A stretch of 64,000 bases of DNA from Diphasiastrum complanatum (Eukaryota; Streptophyta; Lycopodiopsida; Lycopodiales; Lycopodiaceae). This document shows, one piece after another, positions 1-11,100 of the stretch (position 1 is the stretch's first letter; every line of letters starts with the position of its first letter). Where the stretch lies: positions 50,343,134-50,407,133 of the forward strand of contig CM055098.1 in NCBI GenBank assembly GCA_029204225.1. The letters are read 5' to 3'. Position numbers and translations under genes: made by a program. The notes under the pieces are model-generated. The model saw nothing but the letters and a program-made list of their open reading frames with translations. It did not search any database and had not been told where the DNA came from.

Positions 1-770
1 GGTTTTCAAGGCTTGACTAGACTCAGAATAGCAATGTGCCAATCTATATAAGTAACCCTGCCTCTTGCTGAGTGCAAGGATCTTATTACTCCTATCAATA
101 ATTTTGCATTGATCAGATTCAAATTCTACCTTATGACCTAAATTTGTAATTCTACTCACTGATAATAGATTTGTAGAGAGTTTAGAAACATATAAGGCCT
201 TTGATAGTAATTTGAATTGATCATGCTGGAATCGCAGTCTTACAGTACCTTCACCTTCAATAGTGTGAGTTCTATTGTCACCAAGATGAACAAATTTTTT
301 TGTGTTGTAAGGCATGTAGGAGTTGAAGATCTCACATTGATTAGTCATGTGTTGAGTTGCTCCAGAATCCAGAAATCATGAATCATACCAAAAATGCACT
401 TTGATCTTTGACCACGAATGCACCTTCGTCCACTTCGACCTGGGGAGATGATGAAACTGTGTTTGCTTGTTGATCAAATTTCTTGGTTGCGTTCTTCGCT
501 TGGAGAATTCAGCCATCCTTGATTTCATGGTTGTTGCGCTTGCAATACCTACAAAACATCTTCTTCTTTGATTGTGGATCTGATGATTGTGCTTGACTTT
601 GAGTCTGTTTCTGAGTCGTTGCAGCCTTCTTGGAGCTTTTCTGCTTCTGTCGCTTAGAGCCTTTGTTGACATATAGAGCTTGAGAGGAGGAAGCAGCTTG
701 TCTGCGATAAGACCAGCTTTACTTCGAGAATCCATCTGGAACTTAGTATGTCGATTGTATCGATGATGCT
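1..770 (-). pseudogene. Ty1/copia gag-protease-preintegrase fragment
   Basis: Read on the minus strand, about 640 to 540 gives a basic stretch followed by a CCHC knuckle that keeps C-x2-C-x4-H (CRYCKRNNH). The last Cys is replaced by Gly and followed at once by a stop. After further frame changes, about 385 to 1 gives the protease motif remnant GATQHM and then a well-kept gag_pre-integrase-like stretch (HLGDNRTHTIEGEG, LSVSRITNLGHKVEFES) that runs off the left edge. This is the order gag-PR-preIN expected of copia. The same stretch occurs on the plus strand near 47.1 kb. Only about 400 bp separate the primer site from the knuckle, so gag is internally deleted. It is a dead copy. Confidence 0.8.
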
Positions 771-973
771 AAGATGCAGTAATGCCAACAATAGGAAATC
801 AATTCTCTGACACTAAAAGGTTGAAAAGAATAGAAGAGTATGATATCAATTTGATATCGAAATAGTATTAGGCCCTGATAGAGATCACAGATCTGATACC
901 GTGGCATTTCAAATAAAGGAAATAGTGATCTAGCACTGATACTATGATAGAAGTTCTGATATAAGAATGGAAT

Positions 974-985
974 GCTCTGATACCA
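974..985 (-). other. Primer-binding site (initiator Met tRNA type)
   Basis: The minus strand reads TGGTATCAGAGC, the usual plant copia/gypsy primer site complementary to the initiator Met tRNA 3' end. It lies directly inside the LTR edge at 986. It orients the element toward the left window edge and fits the gag remnant that follows. Confidence 0.75.
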
Positions 986-1742
986 TGTCGGAAAGTGGTG
1001 TGCAGAAGATAGGTCTAGCTCGAAAAGAAATGAATGAAAATAATTCGAGTGTCTAGAAAGAAATCTTTTCGTGCATGGCGGAATAAACTATCTTTCTCAA
1101 TGCATGACTATGCCTATCAATTTCAAACAAAACAATAGTGATAGAAATCACATTTGAACTTATAGTAACTAACTTTGAAATCATCAGTACTACAGTGATT
1201 ACGTAGCCAAACAATTAAGCATCAAAAATTATCAGACAAATAATTAGTCACGAATCATTTGCGAATTAGTCGCGAAGGAATACAAAAATGCATACATTTT
1301 AAGACGAAGCTGAACGCAATAAATGATAGTATTGATTCAGTATAAAAATGAAACAGAAGTAAGCGCAATGCTAATAAGCAGTGTCACAATAGCGATCTCT
1401 AAAACAGCTCTAAGAATTGAGCTAGAATGCTTAGGAGTGTTCAAGCTCGCAGGCTTGAGAGAGAGAGAGTGAACTATTCAAAAACTTCTTCTGATAAGCT
1501 TAAAAACTTTGATAATGAAACTGTATGAATATGAACAACTATTTATACTAAAAAATTAGGTCATCAATTGCAATCGCCAGTTGGTTGGTGATCCATTAGC
1601 ATCCATCCGGTTCCTTGTCATTGATTGCTGATAAGCGGTGAAATTGGCCGTAATCATTCTGTCTGCATAAATGAACCAAAACTATAGCTCTGCAGAAATG
1701 AACTAAAACAGCCACAAGCGACACTGTCACAAAAAGAGGACA
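986..1742 (-). repeat. Copia LTR, minus orientation
   Basis: On the minus strand this stretch ends in ...CTTTCCGACA beside the primer site. It carries a TATA box (TATAAATAG, about 1539-1547) and is alignable to a plus-strand copy at about 60.98-61.45 kb: shared CTCTCTCAAGC, GCATTCTAG and a late ATGTATGCATTT block. The outer end at 1742 (TGTCCTC on the minus strand) is only a guess. It sits between the pol remnant of one copia copy (3467-2050) and the gag remnant of another (770-1). The two copies may therefore share this LTR in tandem. Confidence 0.6.
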
Positions 1743-1883
1743 ATGTTGGAATTTTGCGAAAAATGCGAAAAACCCGAAGGTGCCTTAAAATCTCATTTAG
1801 GGTTGCCCCACACTTTGTCAGAGTCATTTTCTTAACATTTGAGGCTCTTTGTGAAAAGCAAAAAAATGCGACACTGTGATTTT

Positions 1884-1965
1884 ACACGAGATTCCTGACA
1901 GGAGAAAAATGCGAAAAAGGCGACACTGTATTTTTCAACGAGATTCCAGACAGGCAAAAAAGATG
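1884..1965. repeat. Short tandem duplication with CGAGATTCC(T/A)GACAGG
   Basis: Two units about 54 bp apart each contain CGAGATTCC-T/A-GACAGG followed by an A-rich run. They lie between the copia pol remnant and the LTR, in what would be the region leading into the LTR. No function is evident. Confidence 0.45.
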
Positions 1966-2049
1966 ACATTGTTGTAAACTCTATGTATTTTTGCAGACTG
2001 TGTAAAAACGCTTGTAAAACTGTAGATTGTGTAAAGACACGGGAAAATC

Positions 2050-3467
2050 CGCAAAACTGGATCCTGATCAAGTGATACTTGATAGCAATGTGTTTCGTTC
2101 TGGAATGAAACATTGGATATTTTGTTATTGAATAGCAGACGTGTTGTCCACGTACATGATCAATGGTTCGTCGGTGCTCTATCCCAGTCCATCCAAGAAC
2201 TATTTGAGCCAGGTCAGCTCATTAGCCATTTTGGCTGCAGCAAAATATTCTGCCTCACACGAAGATTGGGCAGTTGTGGTATGCTTCGTACTGATCCAGA
2301 TAACAACTGCATCTACTGCTATGGTGCATCCATCAGTCTTCTTGTACCACTGCTTAGCAGACTGTTTCAGTCCATAGATGCTTCTGTGCATTTTGCAGGC
2401 ATAGTCAGCAAATGACTTGTAGGCAAAACCTAGTCGATCCATATAGATCTCTTCTTTCAGCTCTCCATGTAGGAATATTGCTTTCTCGTCCACAATATGA
2501 ATCTTCAGATCATAGGCTACTGCATATGCAAACAATATGCGTATAGATGTGTGCTTCACAATAGGAGAAAAGCTTTCAGTATAGTCGATGCCATACTTCT
2601 GTCTCGATACATTGTGGTCTAGTCCATACTTGTATTTGTAGATCCACTTGCATTTGATAGTCTTTTTGTCAGCTAGTATTGGTTCAAGAGTCTAGACCTT
2701 GTTTGTTTGCATGGAGTGCATTTTTTCCTCCATTGCTTTTATCCGCTTGTCCATGTTGGGACTGTCAATAACTTCTTCATAAGTTTGTGGTTCACCACCG
2801 AATCCAAAAAACTCTTCTGTCATAGAAGTTGAACTGTCAGGCATGAATCTCAGTGGTGCTCTCCTTTCTCTCATGGATCTCCTTGGAGATTTTGCAGGTA
2901 CTTCAATGGCCTTGCCTTTGTCAAGTGTATTGTCAATTGCAAAACCATTGTGTGTAGCTAGTGTCTTGGGTACAGGCTGCATGTCAGGCCATTCGTCATC
3001 TAATCTATTGTTCATTCCATCTGGAATTCGAACATTTTCATCTAGATGCTTAGGGTCCGCTCCCTCTGTCGATGTCGGCAGGTCATAGTATTGCTTGCCA
3101 AGAATTTCGTAGCTAACTGGATCTTCATTAGCCATTGTTCTTGCTTCATCGAATCTGACATCTCTGACAATATTTACTTGATTGGTCTTCGACAGATAAA
3201 TCATGTAGTATGATGAATGTATGTCATATCCTACAAGGTATCCCTATTTGACTTTTCATCCAGCTTATTGCGGATCTTGTCAAGAATGTGTGCTACACAT
3301 CCAAAGATTCGAATATGAGCTACATTTGGCTTGTTACCCCACCACACTTCATGTGGAGTAGTATGAGGAATGCCTGATTTGCTCATCCTGTTCTGCAGGT
3401 AGGCGGCTGTAGCTACTGCTTCAGCCCATAGTGATCTCGATGCCTTTGAGTAGGCCATCATGCACCT
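2050..3467 (-). pseudogene. Ty1/copia pol remnant (IN end, RT, RNase H), internally deleted
   Basis: Minus-strand order is as follows. The end of integrase lies at about 3467-3235 (SRSLWAEAV, HTTPHEVWWGNKPNVAHIRI, FGCVAH). A linker of about 170 codons (3204-2692) follows. RT begins at about 2690-2375 (VDEKAIFLHGELKEEIYM, SIYGLKQSAKQWYKK). Then, with no frame break, comes RNase H (SSCEAEYFAAAKMANELTWLK) and, after stops, MYVDNTSAIQ and FHSRTKHIAIKYHLIR at about 2113-2055. The RT half carrying the YVDD catalytic box is missing, joined cleanly between the QWYKK and GCTIAVDAV residues. The integrase core is absent because an LTR starts at 3468. It is not functional. Confidence 0.88.
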
Positions 3468-3754
3468 TGTAAAGACCACTAGGGAAAACCCCTAAGATGA
3501 GAATAAGAAAACACAAGAGAGACTGTGGAGCAAAACCACCCAACCAATCCTAGATCCCTCTTGGAGAATCCTCCTGGATCTAGCCCTCAAGCCATGCCAA
3601 TGTGCCAACAAGAGGAGAAGAGCTAATCAGGTAACCTAGACCAAGTCGTCGACGGAATAATCATTACCTCAATATATAGAGAGTAGGATCCTATGCATGA
3701 GCACATGCAATTCCCATGCAGGTCAACTATAAATAAGTCATAGCTCTACATGCA
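3468..3754. repeat. Solo or truncated LTR interrupting copia integrase
   Basis: Starts TGTAAAGACC and matches 50999-51350 through shared blocks (CCCAACCAATCCTAGATC, TATATAGAGAGTAG, CATGCAGGTCAACTATA). It begins exactly where the integrase frame of the neighbouring copia copy stops. CACCT precedes it and TACCT follows the proposed end, a one-mismatch target duplication, so the right edge is approximate. No tRNA-like insert is present, so this copy is the empty-site counterpart of the 51-kb LTR. Confidence 0.6.
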
Positions 3755-5108
3755 TACCTCCTGCCTACATCAACCACATGTACGTGCACTACTCCATTTG
3801 TCTCAATTAGAGTGTCTATGGTGATTGACAATGATTTACTAGGTTAGATATGTCCCATTTTCAAATGGTTATCAATTTGTTTAATAATTTCATTTGAATG
3901 AGAGATAATCCATGAGGTAGCTCCTCTGAAAATACATCAATAAATTCTCATTTCAACTTATCTTAGAATTTGCTTATCATCACATGACAATTTAGAAGGA
4001 ATCACGTTTATGCTGTTATGAGATACATTCACATCACAACTCAAAACAAATTTCATAAGTACATGAAACAATTCAAATTAATGCTCGAGCATTTATCTAT
4101 TATACTAACCATCAAAATGGTTGGCTCAATACATAAACTATTTGGTCGAAAAATAGAAACTACATTCTCATTAACATTAGAGTTGTAGCAAAATGCGCAC
4201 AAAAATATCTCACTAACTATCATAAATGTCAGCAAATTCACATACAGGTTCTTTATGTATACATTTCCAATTAAAAAAAGCGACCCATTGATTTTGAGCA
4301 AATTGCGAGCAGGATATGATGTGTCAAACATGTAGGGGTACTGGTCAAACTTCAAAGTTTTCAAATGTGAGTGTGTAATACCACATCTTTCACTACATTA
4401 TTTTTATGACTGTCAGCTTTAAAATTCCTATATGACATAGCAACATGCTTGTAAAAACTATTCAATTTGGAGTTATATTGACGTAGAATCACTAGAGTAC
4501 CATGAATATGGAAGGGGGGAAAGTACTTTTTTTAACCTACGGATCAATGACGACCCACCACCCCTAACAAGAGACTTGATATTAAGGGGTCAAATGAAGT
4601 TGGTTGACACGAGATCCATGAGCAAAGAAAGTAAGAAAATATATGTGATTGGATGAAGAACCTTATTTTTCTTGTTGTGGCCAAGAAATGGAAACCGGCC
4701 AACCTAGCATCTCCGCATGCTTGTCAAATGACACAAGTGTTCGTTCTCTTCTTTTTCTAGAATTCATTATTTTCCTCCCATTTCTCTACCTTTCTACTTT
4801 TCTTTTGAATCTTTAATTTCGTCCCTTGCATACTGAAATCTGGCCAAAAATACGCAAAACCCTTTTCGTCTTCAACCTAATGATTTCCCGATGCTCGCAA
4901 AAATTTGAAATCAACTAATTGACTTCGCCGAGTTAGTTTCATGGTGAGCACTAAATGAAAGCCAGCCTAAGACTCTAGGACTCTCCTTAACTAGGGGTGC
5001 CCTAGATTGAAGGGTAGATAGATACCCATGGGAATGAACTTGCCTCTTTGGCTCTTTCCATCTGCCTTAGGCAGCATCGAGGGAGAAGCGATCTCGTTGA
5101 TTTTGTGA
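3755..5108. other. Stretch without recognised genes
   Basis: AT-rich sequence between the LTR at 3468 and the first Maf exon. Short open frames here (for example 4053-4364 minus) show no family resemblance. The last part must include the promoter and 5' leader of the Maf gene, but no TATA box is convincing. Confidence 0.5.
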
Positions 5109-5123
5109 AAGACGGCTCGAAAC

Positions 5124-8100
5124 ATGTTGATCCAGCACCTGCCTATGCTTTCCACCAAGAGGATTGTTCTAGCATCAGCCTCCCCCCGCCGAGCTTATAT
5201 TCTGAAAAGCGTTGTAAGCCATCCAGTTATACACAACCTTTAGCCTTTCAATTTGTTTCTTGTGTATCACGATATCTTGTTGCAGCTACCTGAGGCTGGG
5301 CTTTTCATTTCAGAAAGTCGCTGCATCTTTAGTAAGCGCAATGTGTATTCACAGAAGTGAGAAGAAATAATATTTAATGTAAGGAATTTGGAGTAGAAGA
5401 AAATGTTTACCAGACACAATGACTAGGTTTTGAAATTAGGGTTTCACAGACTTTTTATTTGTGGGTTTTTGTAGGGTTTGCAAGCAGAAGTTATTTCTTC
5501 CACATTCGATGAAAATCTGGACAAGACTATGTTTGTAAATCCGGGAGGTATGTGGCTAGTGAGTTTTGGTCTATAAGATGCAAGAATGGCCTGTTAAGTT
5601 CTCAAAAGGTGCCATAGATTGGAAACTATGAAGTATTTCAATGCTGATCCATTGTTTTAAGTGGGATGTGAATTTGCTATTAAGCTCCCATCGGATAGGT
5701 TTTTCCACCAAAGAGTAAGGCTTTATGTGTTTATTTAATGGCTATACATCATTGTTGCCAGGGAACATGTTCCGACTATATGGGAAACAGGGAATGTCGT
5801 ATGTGACGTGCACTTACTCTAGGGCACTGATATGTAAGTGGGGATGTCGTAGCATTTGGCCCATGCTATGCATGATGAAGTGAATGGCCTAAGTCTTTGT
5901 GGTTGGACTCCATAGGGTTGAAGATTGCACATCTTGTTTGTTAGGTCTAGTATCATCCTAGACATAACATGTATATTTTTGTTCTAAAGAATTAATTTTT
6001 TTTAAAATCGTAGTTTTAACAAAATAGAATGTGGTGATTCATGACATGGTGTTCCCTCTCTTCTTCCCCCATTGGAAGCCTTCTCGTTCATACATATGTT
6101 TCTCATTCCCATTCTCTGGCAACTATGCCATACATATCTAAATGACAAGTTCAATACTCAAGTGTGATAGATAAGTATGGGTCTGTTGTGTTTTTGAACC
6201 TTTATGAAGGGGAGAGAGGTGCAGATTTATGGTGATGTTGCTATATAGAGAATCAATTGTTTATTAGTTTGATGAGAACCATCTTACATTTAGGGTCAAC
6301 CAGCAATATGGATTAGTGAAAATTAATCCAACATATGTTGTTGCTAGTTATGTTTGTTTTTTGCATTATCGATTGTGATTAGCCACACAGGATGCCAAAT
6401 GTGTTGGAATACATTTATTACATGTTAGATTTGATAATTGAACCATAGCCATTGTCTTGAGAATAGTCCCAGATCACCACTTTGCCTAATTGGTGGAAAA
6501 CTCAGTATATTGAACTTGAAATTGTCCATGGGCCATTTAAAACCTTTTTTTACTCCTAGTATTCTATCTCCAAGGGCCCCAATGAAAATGTTAAAAAAAG
6601 ACAACTTCTTTTAAGAACGTTCCGATCTAGAACGTTGTAGGATTTTAGAATGTCGTTATGTTAATGTTTGAAAACTATGATGTGTTGCTTCTCAAGTATA
6701 TGGTGTGTAGTATACACTTAAAACAAAAAAACTCACAAAGTCAAAAATGGTTGCCATAACTCATGGGGCATGTTATTAATTAAATACATGAGACCCCCCT
6801 TTTGTAAGTTGAGTAAATTAGTGCAAGTGGCCCACTTGGCCAAGTAGCTTACTCCTATGGTTGACACCTAGACTTTCCATGCATGTAATTGAGGTGCTTG
6901 CCTCACAAGGGATTTGGAGGACCCACGCCCTCCTCTCTCTCTCTCTAGCAATTCATTTCCTCTTCTAACTTTTGGTGTTGTGAGGTGCTTATGCAATTCT
7001 CCTTGTACGTGATGTTTTCCATAGCTAAGTTTCTCAAGCTTTCATAGTTGATCTAGTATTGAAGTTAAGATACTCCATAGCTAGGTCCTGCAATTTATCA
7101 AATATTTGTGTGAATTTGTTAGTGTAGTTTACATTGTGATTTTGAATCTTGTTGCATGTGTCTAATGTGCTTTATTGAATCATAAAGTGGTTGAATTGTC
7201 TCCTGTATGAATTTGTAGCATTGTGGATGGCATAGGTAAATTTCTTGCAAACTATATATGTTTCAACATATACGTATGACAAACTTTGTCATACTGTATA
7301 TAATTGTATGTGCGGACATGAGTGTGAGTGTACGGGGGTGTGATCGCAACATTTTCTACCACTTTTGGTGATTGTACTATGATGTTTGCTCATCTATGAT
7401 CAACTCTTCACCATGGTATCGTCGTGGAGTAGGTGCTATGATATAGAAATGACAAAACTAGGTATGTGAGGTGATGTGACTCTTTTCACACGATGTCTTT
7501 TGTGTAGTTGATGAATTTAGCAAATAAATTTATGATTAAAAAAAAGGTGCAATTTATTTTACCCTTTAAATATAAACAATCATTAATGAGAGAAGATATT
7601 GAACTATTTCATGATCTATGGTATTTTGTGTGACATAGAATTAATAGCACATATACACAAGATTGTGCTTAAAATAGAAGCAATAAACTATACATTGAAG
7701 ATTGATCTCCAACTAAGATCTCATTTTATTTGACAATATTTTGAATAACAAACCTGCTTTCAAAATGGTCACTACCTCAAATTCCCAAAAGAATGCTCAT
7801 GTCTTTTGGCAATGAATCAAGTGAGAAGAGCGAGTCTACTTATATCGACTGAATTTTTGTTGTGGTCCAGGCATGAGACTTCTCATTGATGCCCTACCAG
7901 ATGGTTAAGGCTCTACTAATATTTTGGTATAAGGTAGTGAACTTGCTATTCACATTCATTTACAACATGTCGATGACTTAGCCATTTTGCTTACAATAAA
8001 TAATCACAATTTCACATTTTTACAATGGGACATGGATATAGAAACATATGACATCCCTTCCCTCCTCGACTCTTTACTCTCTATGTTGATCTTGATTTTT

Positions 8101-11100
8101 GAGTGCTAATATGATTAGTTAACTCCTATCTAGAATTTGAGCATCAAAATCTTGACACCAACTAAATGGGAAGGCACCTACCAGTGCTACAAGACACAGG
8201 CACTTTGCCCTACACCTACCATATATATAGATTTAGCTACCCTAATCATGTTTTTACCTAACATCAATGTTTTATGGTAACTTTCGAATCGCCTTTTTGA
8301 ACCGTGTTTGAATCGGGAAAGAATAAGCCTCTCCAGGTTCGAACGGGTGAATCGATTTCAGGGTCCCCCCCCCCCCTAATGTCTATCCTTCGATTATGTC
8401 AAAAACAAGGGCTTTCTTAGTGTTAATGGGTAACATGTAGATTATAATTCATGATTAATCGATAGTGGAATTCGAATCATGACGTGGAACTTCGAACTTC
8501 CAACTCCTGAGTCTTGTTACCTAACAATACCTGTTACCCGTGGTTTAGGGTTCTCAGATCGAGGTTCTATCCTTCTTTACTGGTGATTTTAACGCCAGAA
8601 CAGCTGCGCAACAGGTAGAGTTCCATGATGCTAATGACCATCTACGCATATGAGCCATTGATTGTGATGATATGGAAGTTACCAGGACTTCAACCGACGC
8701 ACTGGGTCCTATCACTGGTTACAGTGAATATTTGTTGCAGCTAGGAGAAGCTCATGAGCTAGCCATTTATAATGGCCTAGCTCATTGTCCTGATTCAGGC
8801 AGCTACACATGCTACCCTCATAGTGGTGGGCACAATGTTGTTGGCTATTTTATGGGGTCACCATCCCTCATTACCAACTCTCTCCCCTCCCCTCCATCTC
8901 CTTCCCCTTCCCCTGTAAGGGGGAGCCCACGCTCCCCCCACCTTTCTTGTCTCCCTACCACCTCCTCCCCTCATTCCTTTCCCGCCGCTCCCCCTCTTCA
9001 TGCTGCCTAGCAGCAGGGGCGGCCCGTACCCCCGTGCCCGCTCCTGTCCCTGGTCCCTCTCCATCCCCAGTTCCTACTCCTATTGTCTACCCTTCCTCAG
9101 ACATCAATGATCCTCATACCCCATCCGCCCCTCTTACTCCCTTTCTTTCTACGCTGGACTATTCTAGCACCAAAGCCTTCGAAAACTTTCTTGCCTGTGA
9201 ACTAAAATCACTCAAAGTTGAGGTTCAATCATTGAGATTGGAAGTTACTCACTTACGGGAGGAAAACAGTCGGTTGCGAACAACATTTATAGAATACAGT
9301 GCCATTCCTCCATTTAATGGTGGGGCTGCAACAAAGGTCCAAGAATTACAACAAGACACAAGGAATCTACCAAAACCTAGGCATCACTCCTCAAAAACGG
9401 AAATGAAGGTAACCACATGTCAAGTTTCATTGTTGCCACTCTATCGGAAGAAAAGTTGAGAGAACAAAAATCGCATAATGTTAGAGTCCGTGGCATTCCC
9501 GACACTCAAAGTGCGTTACGGGAAGCAAGTAATTTCTTGAATACTGCCTGTCCCATCATAGCAATGGAATTGATAAAGTTTGGTTTCCAAAGAAAGATAA
9601 TGCCACGCTTGTCATTCATTTCACATCGTTGAAAGAGCGTAGATCACTACTCCGTCGTAAATCCAAACTCAAGGGTACCAAAATCTACTTGGATGATGGC
9701 CTTACCTTTATTCAGGTGACTGGTGATTTTAATGCCAGAACAGCCTATCAACCCCCTCATTGACTGATCTCAATATCTAGACTGAGTTTGCCACCACTTT
9801 ATATACCTTACCTACTGACACTCCCATTGTTATATCTTTTCGTCCCTTTGAGTTCTCGTTCCTCACTGTTGACATGGTTCTTGTAGCCGTTAAGAAGTTA
9901 ACAACCCATCGGGCCCGTGACATTGATGACCTAGAATCTGAGCTCCTCCTCCATGCTCTTGACACACTTGCACCTGTATTATCCACTCTCCTTAACCAAG
10001 CAGTTATTCATGGTTGTCCTTCTTCTTGGTGCACCCAACCCATCCATAAGAGTGGGGATTCCATGAAACTTGATAACTAACGTACTATCATGATCGGACA
10101 TATCATTGCTAAGCTTTATGGCACCATTCTACAGTCGGTAGTGAGTGCAAAGGCAGAGACTCGGAGACTTCATGCTTTGGGACAGACTGGCTCCGGACAC
10201 AATATGTTACTATAGACCACATCTTTACACTCCGATCTATCATTGAGCAGGCCAGACATAGACGAGAGCGAGTTTATTGCTACTTTGTGGACGAAAGCTT
10301 TTGAGTCAGTTCCATGCCATTTACTCATTTAGATGCTCAGGGACTTAGGCTTTTCCACGGATACCATTCTGGCAGTGATGGTGTTACGAGCTCGTAACCA
10401 GTGCCGAACCCTAGAGAACACAGATAGGTCAGATACCACAGTCAGGGTCGTGTCCAGCGTACATGACCAACAGGGCAAGACAGTGTGAGTAGTGTGCCCC
10501 AGCATGGTCCATAGCCATGGCGGGCCTAACACAGCCTAGGGACCCTGTCAGCAGGATAGGGCCCCCAGTTGGGTCCCGACGTGCAGTCGGCCACGTCAGT
10601 GCCATGTGGCCGACACTTGGCAGTAGCATGCTACCAGTCCTCACACTGGGCTAGGAGGGGCTTACTCTATATCAGGGAGTAGGCAAGGTTGGGTGGATCA
10701 GTTAGTGTTTGCCCTACTGTGGTGTTAGGATCTATTACACTGGTATCAGAGCCATCTCCATCCTAGGGAGTTCAGGACAGCAGTAGAGAAAGCTATCAGA
10801 AGATAGGAAAGATTTCTCAGATTCTCAGAAAAGAATTGAGGAGGAAAATCGCTGTAGGAACAGCTTTCAAATCCTTGAAATTTGCTGGGAAATTACAGTT
10901 GTTTGAGGCACAATCCCTTGTAGAAGCTCAGCGCTGAAAAATCAGGGATTTACCCTGATTTTTATGTATCAGTTGTGTTTTTTTGAGCACATTTTAAATA
11001 GAAAACGTGGAGCAGGTCCAGCGCTGCCAAATTGGGTGGAAACTTCGAATTTGGAGTGAAATTTTCTGGAATTTGGAGCGGATCTAAGACAGAATCGTGG

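Noticed and set aside
8672-9010. 112-codon plus frame taken as one protein
   Set aside because: It joins LINE endonuclease to a Pro/Ser-rich low-complexity run; not a separate gene.
10426-10437. GGTCAGATACCA as a reversed primer-binding site
   Set aside because: Only partly like the Met-tRNA site and with no LTR edge beside it; likely chance.
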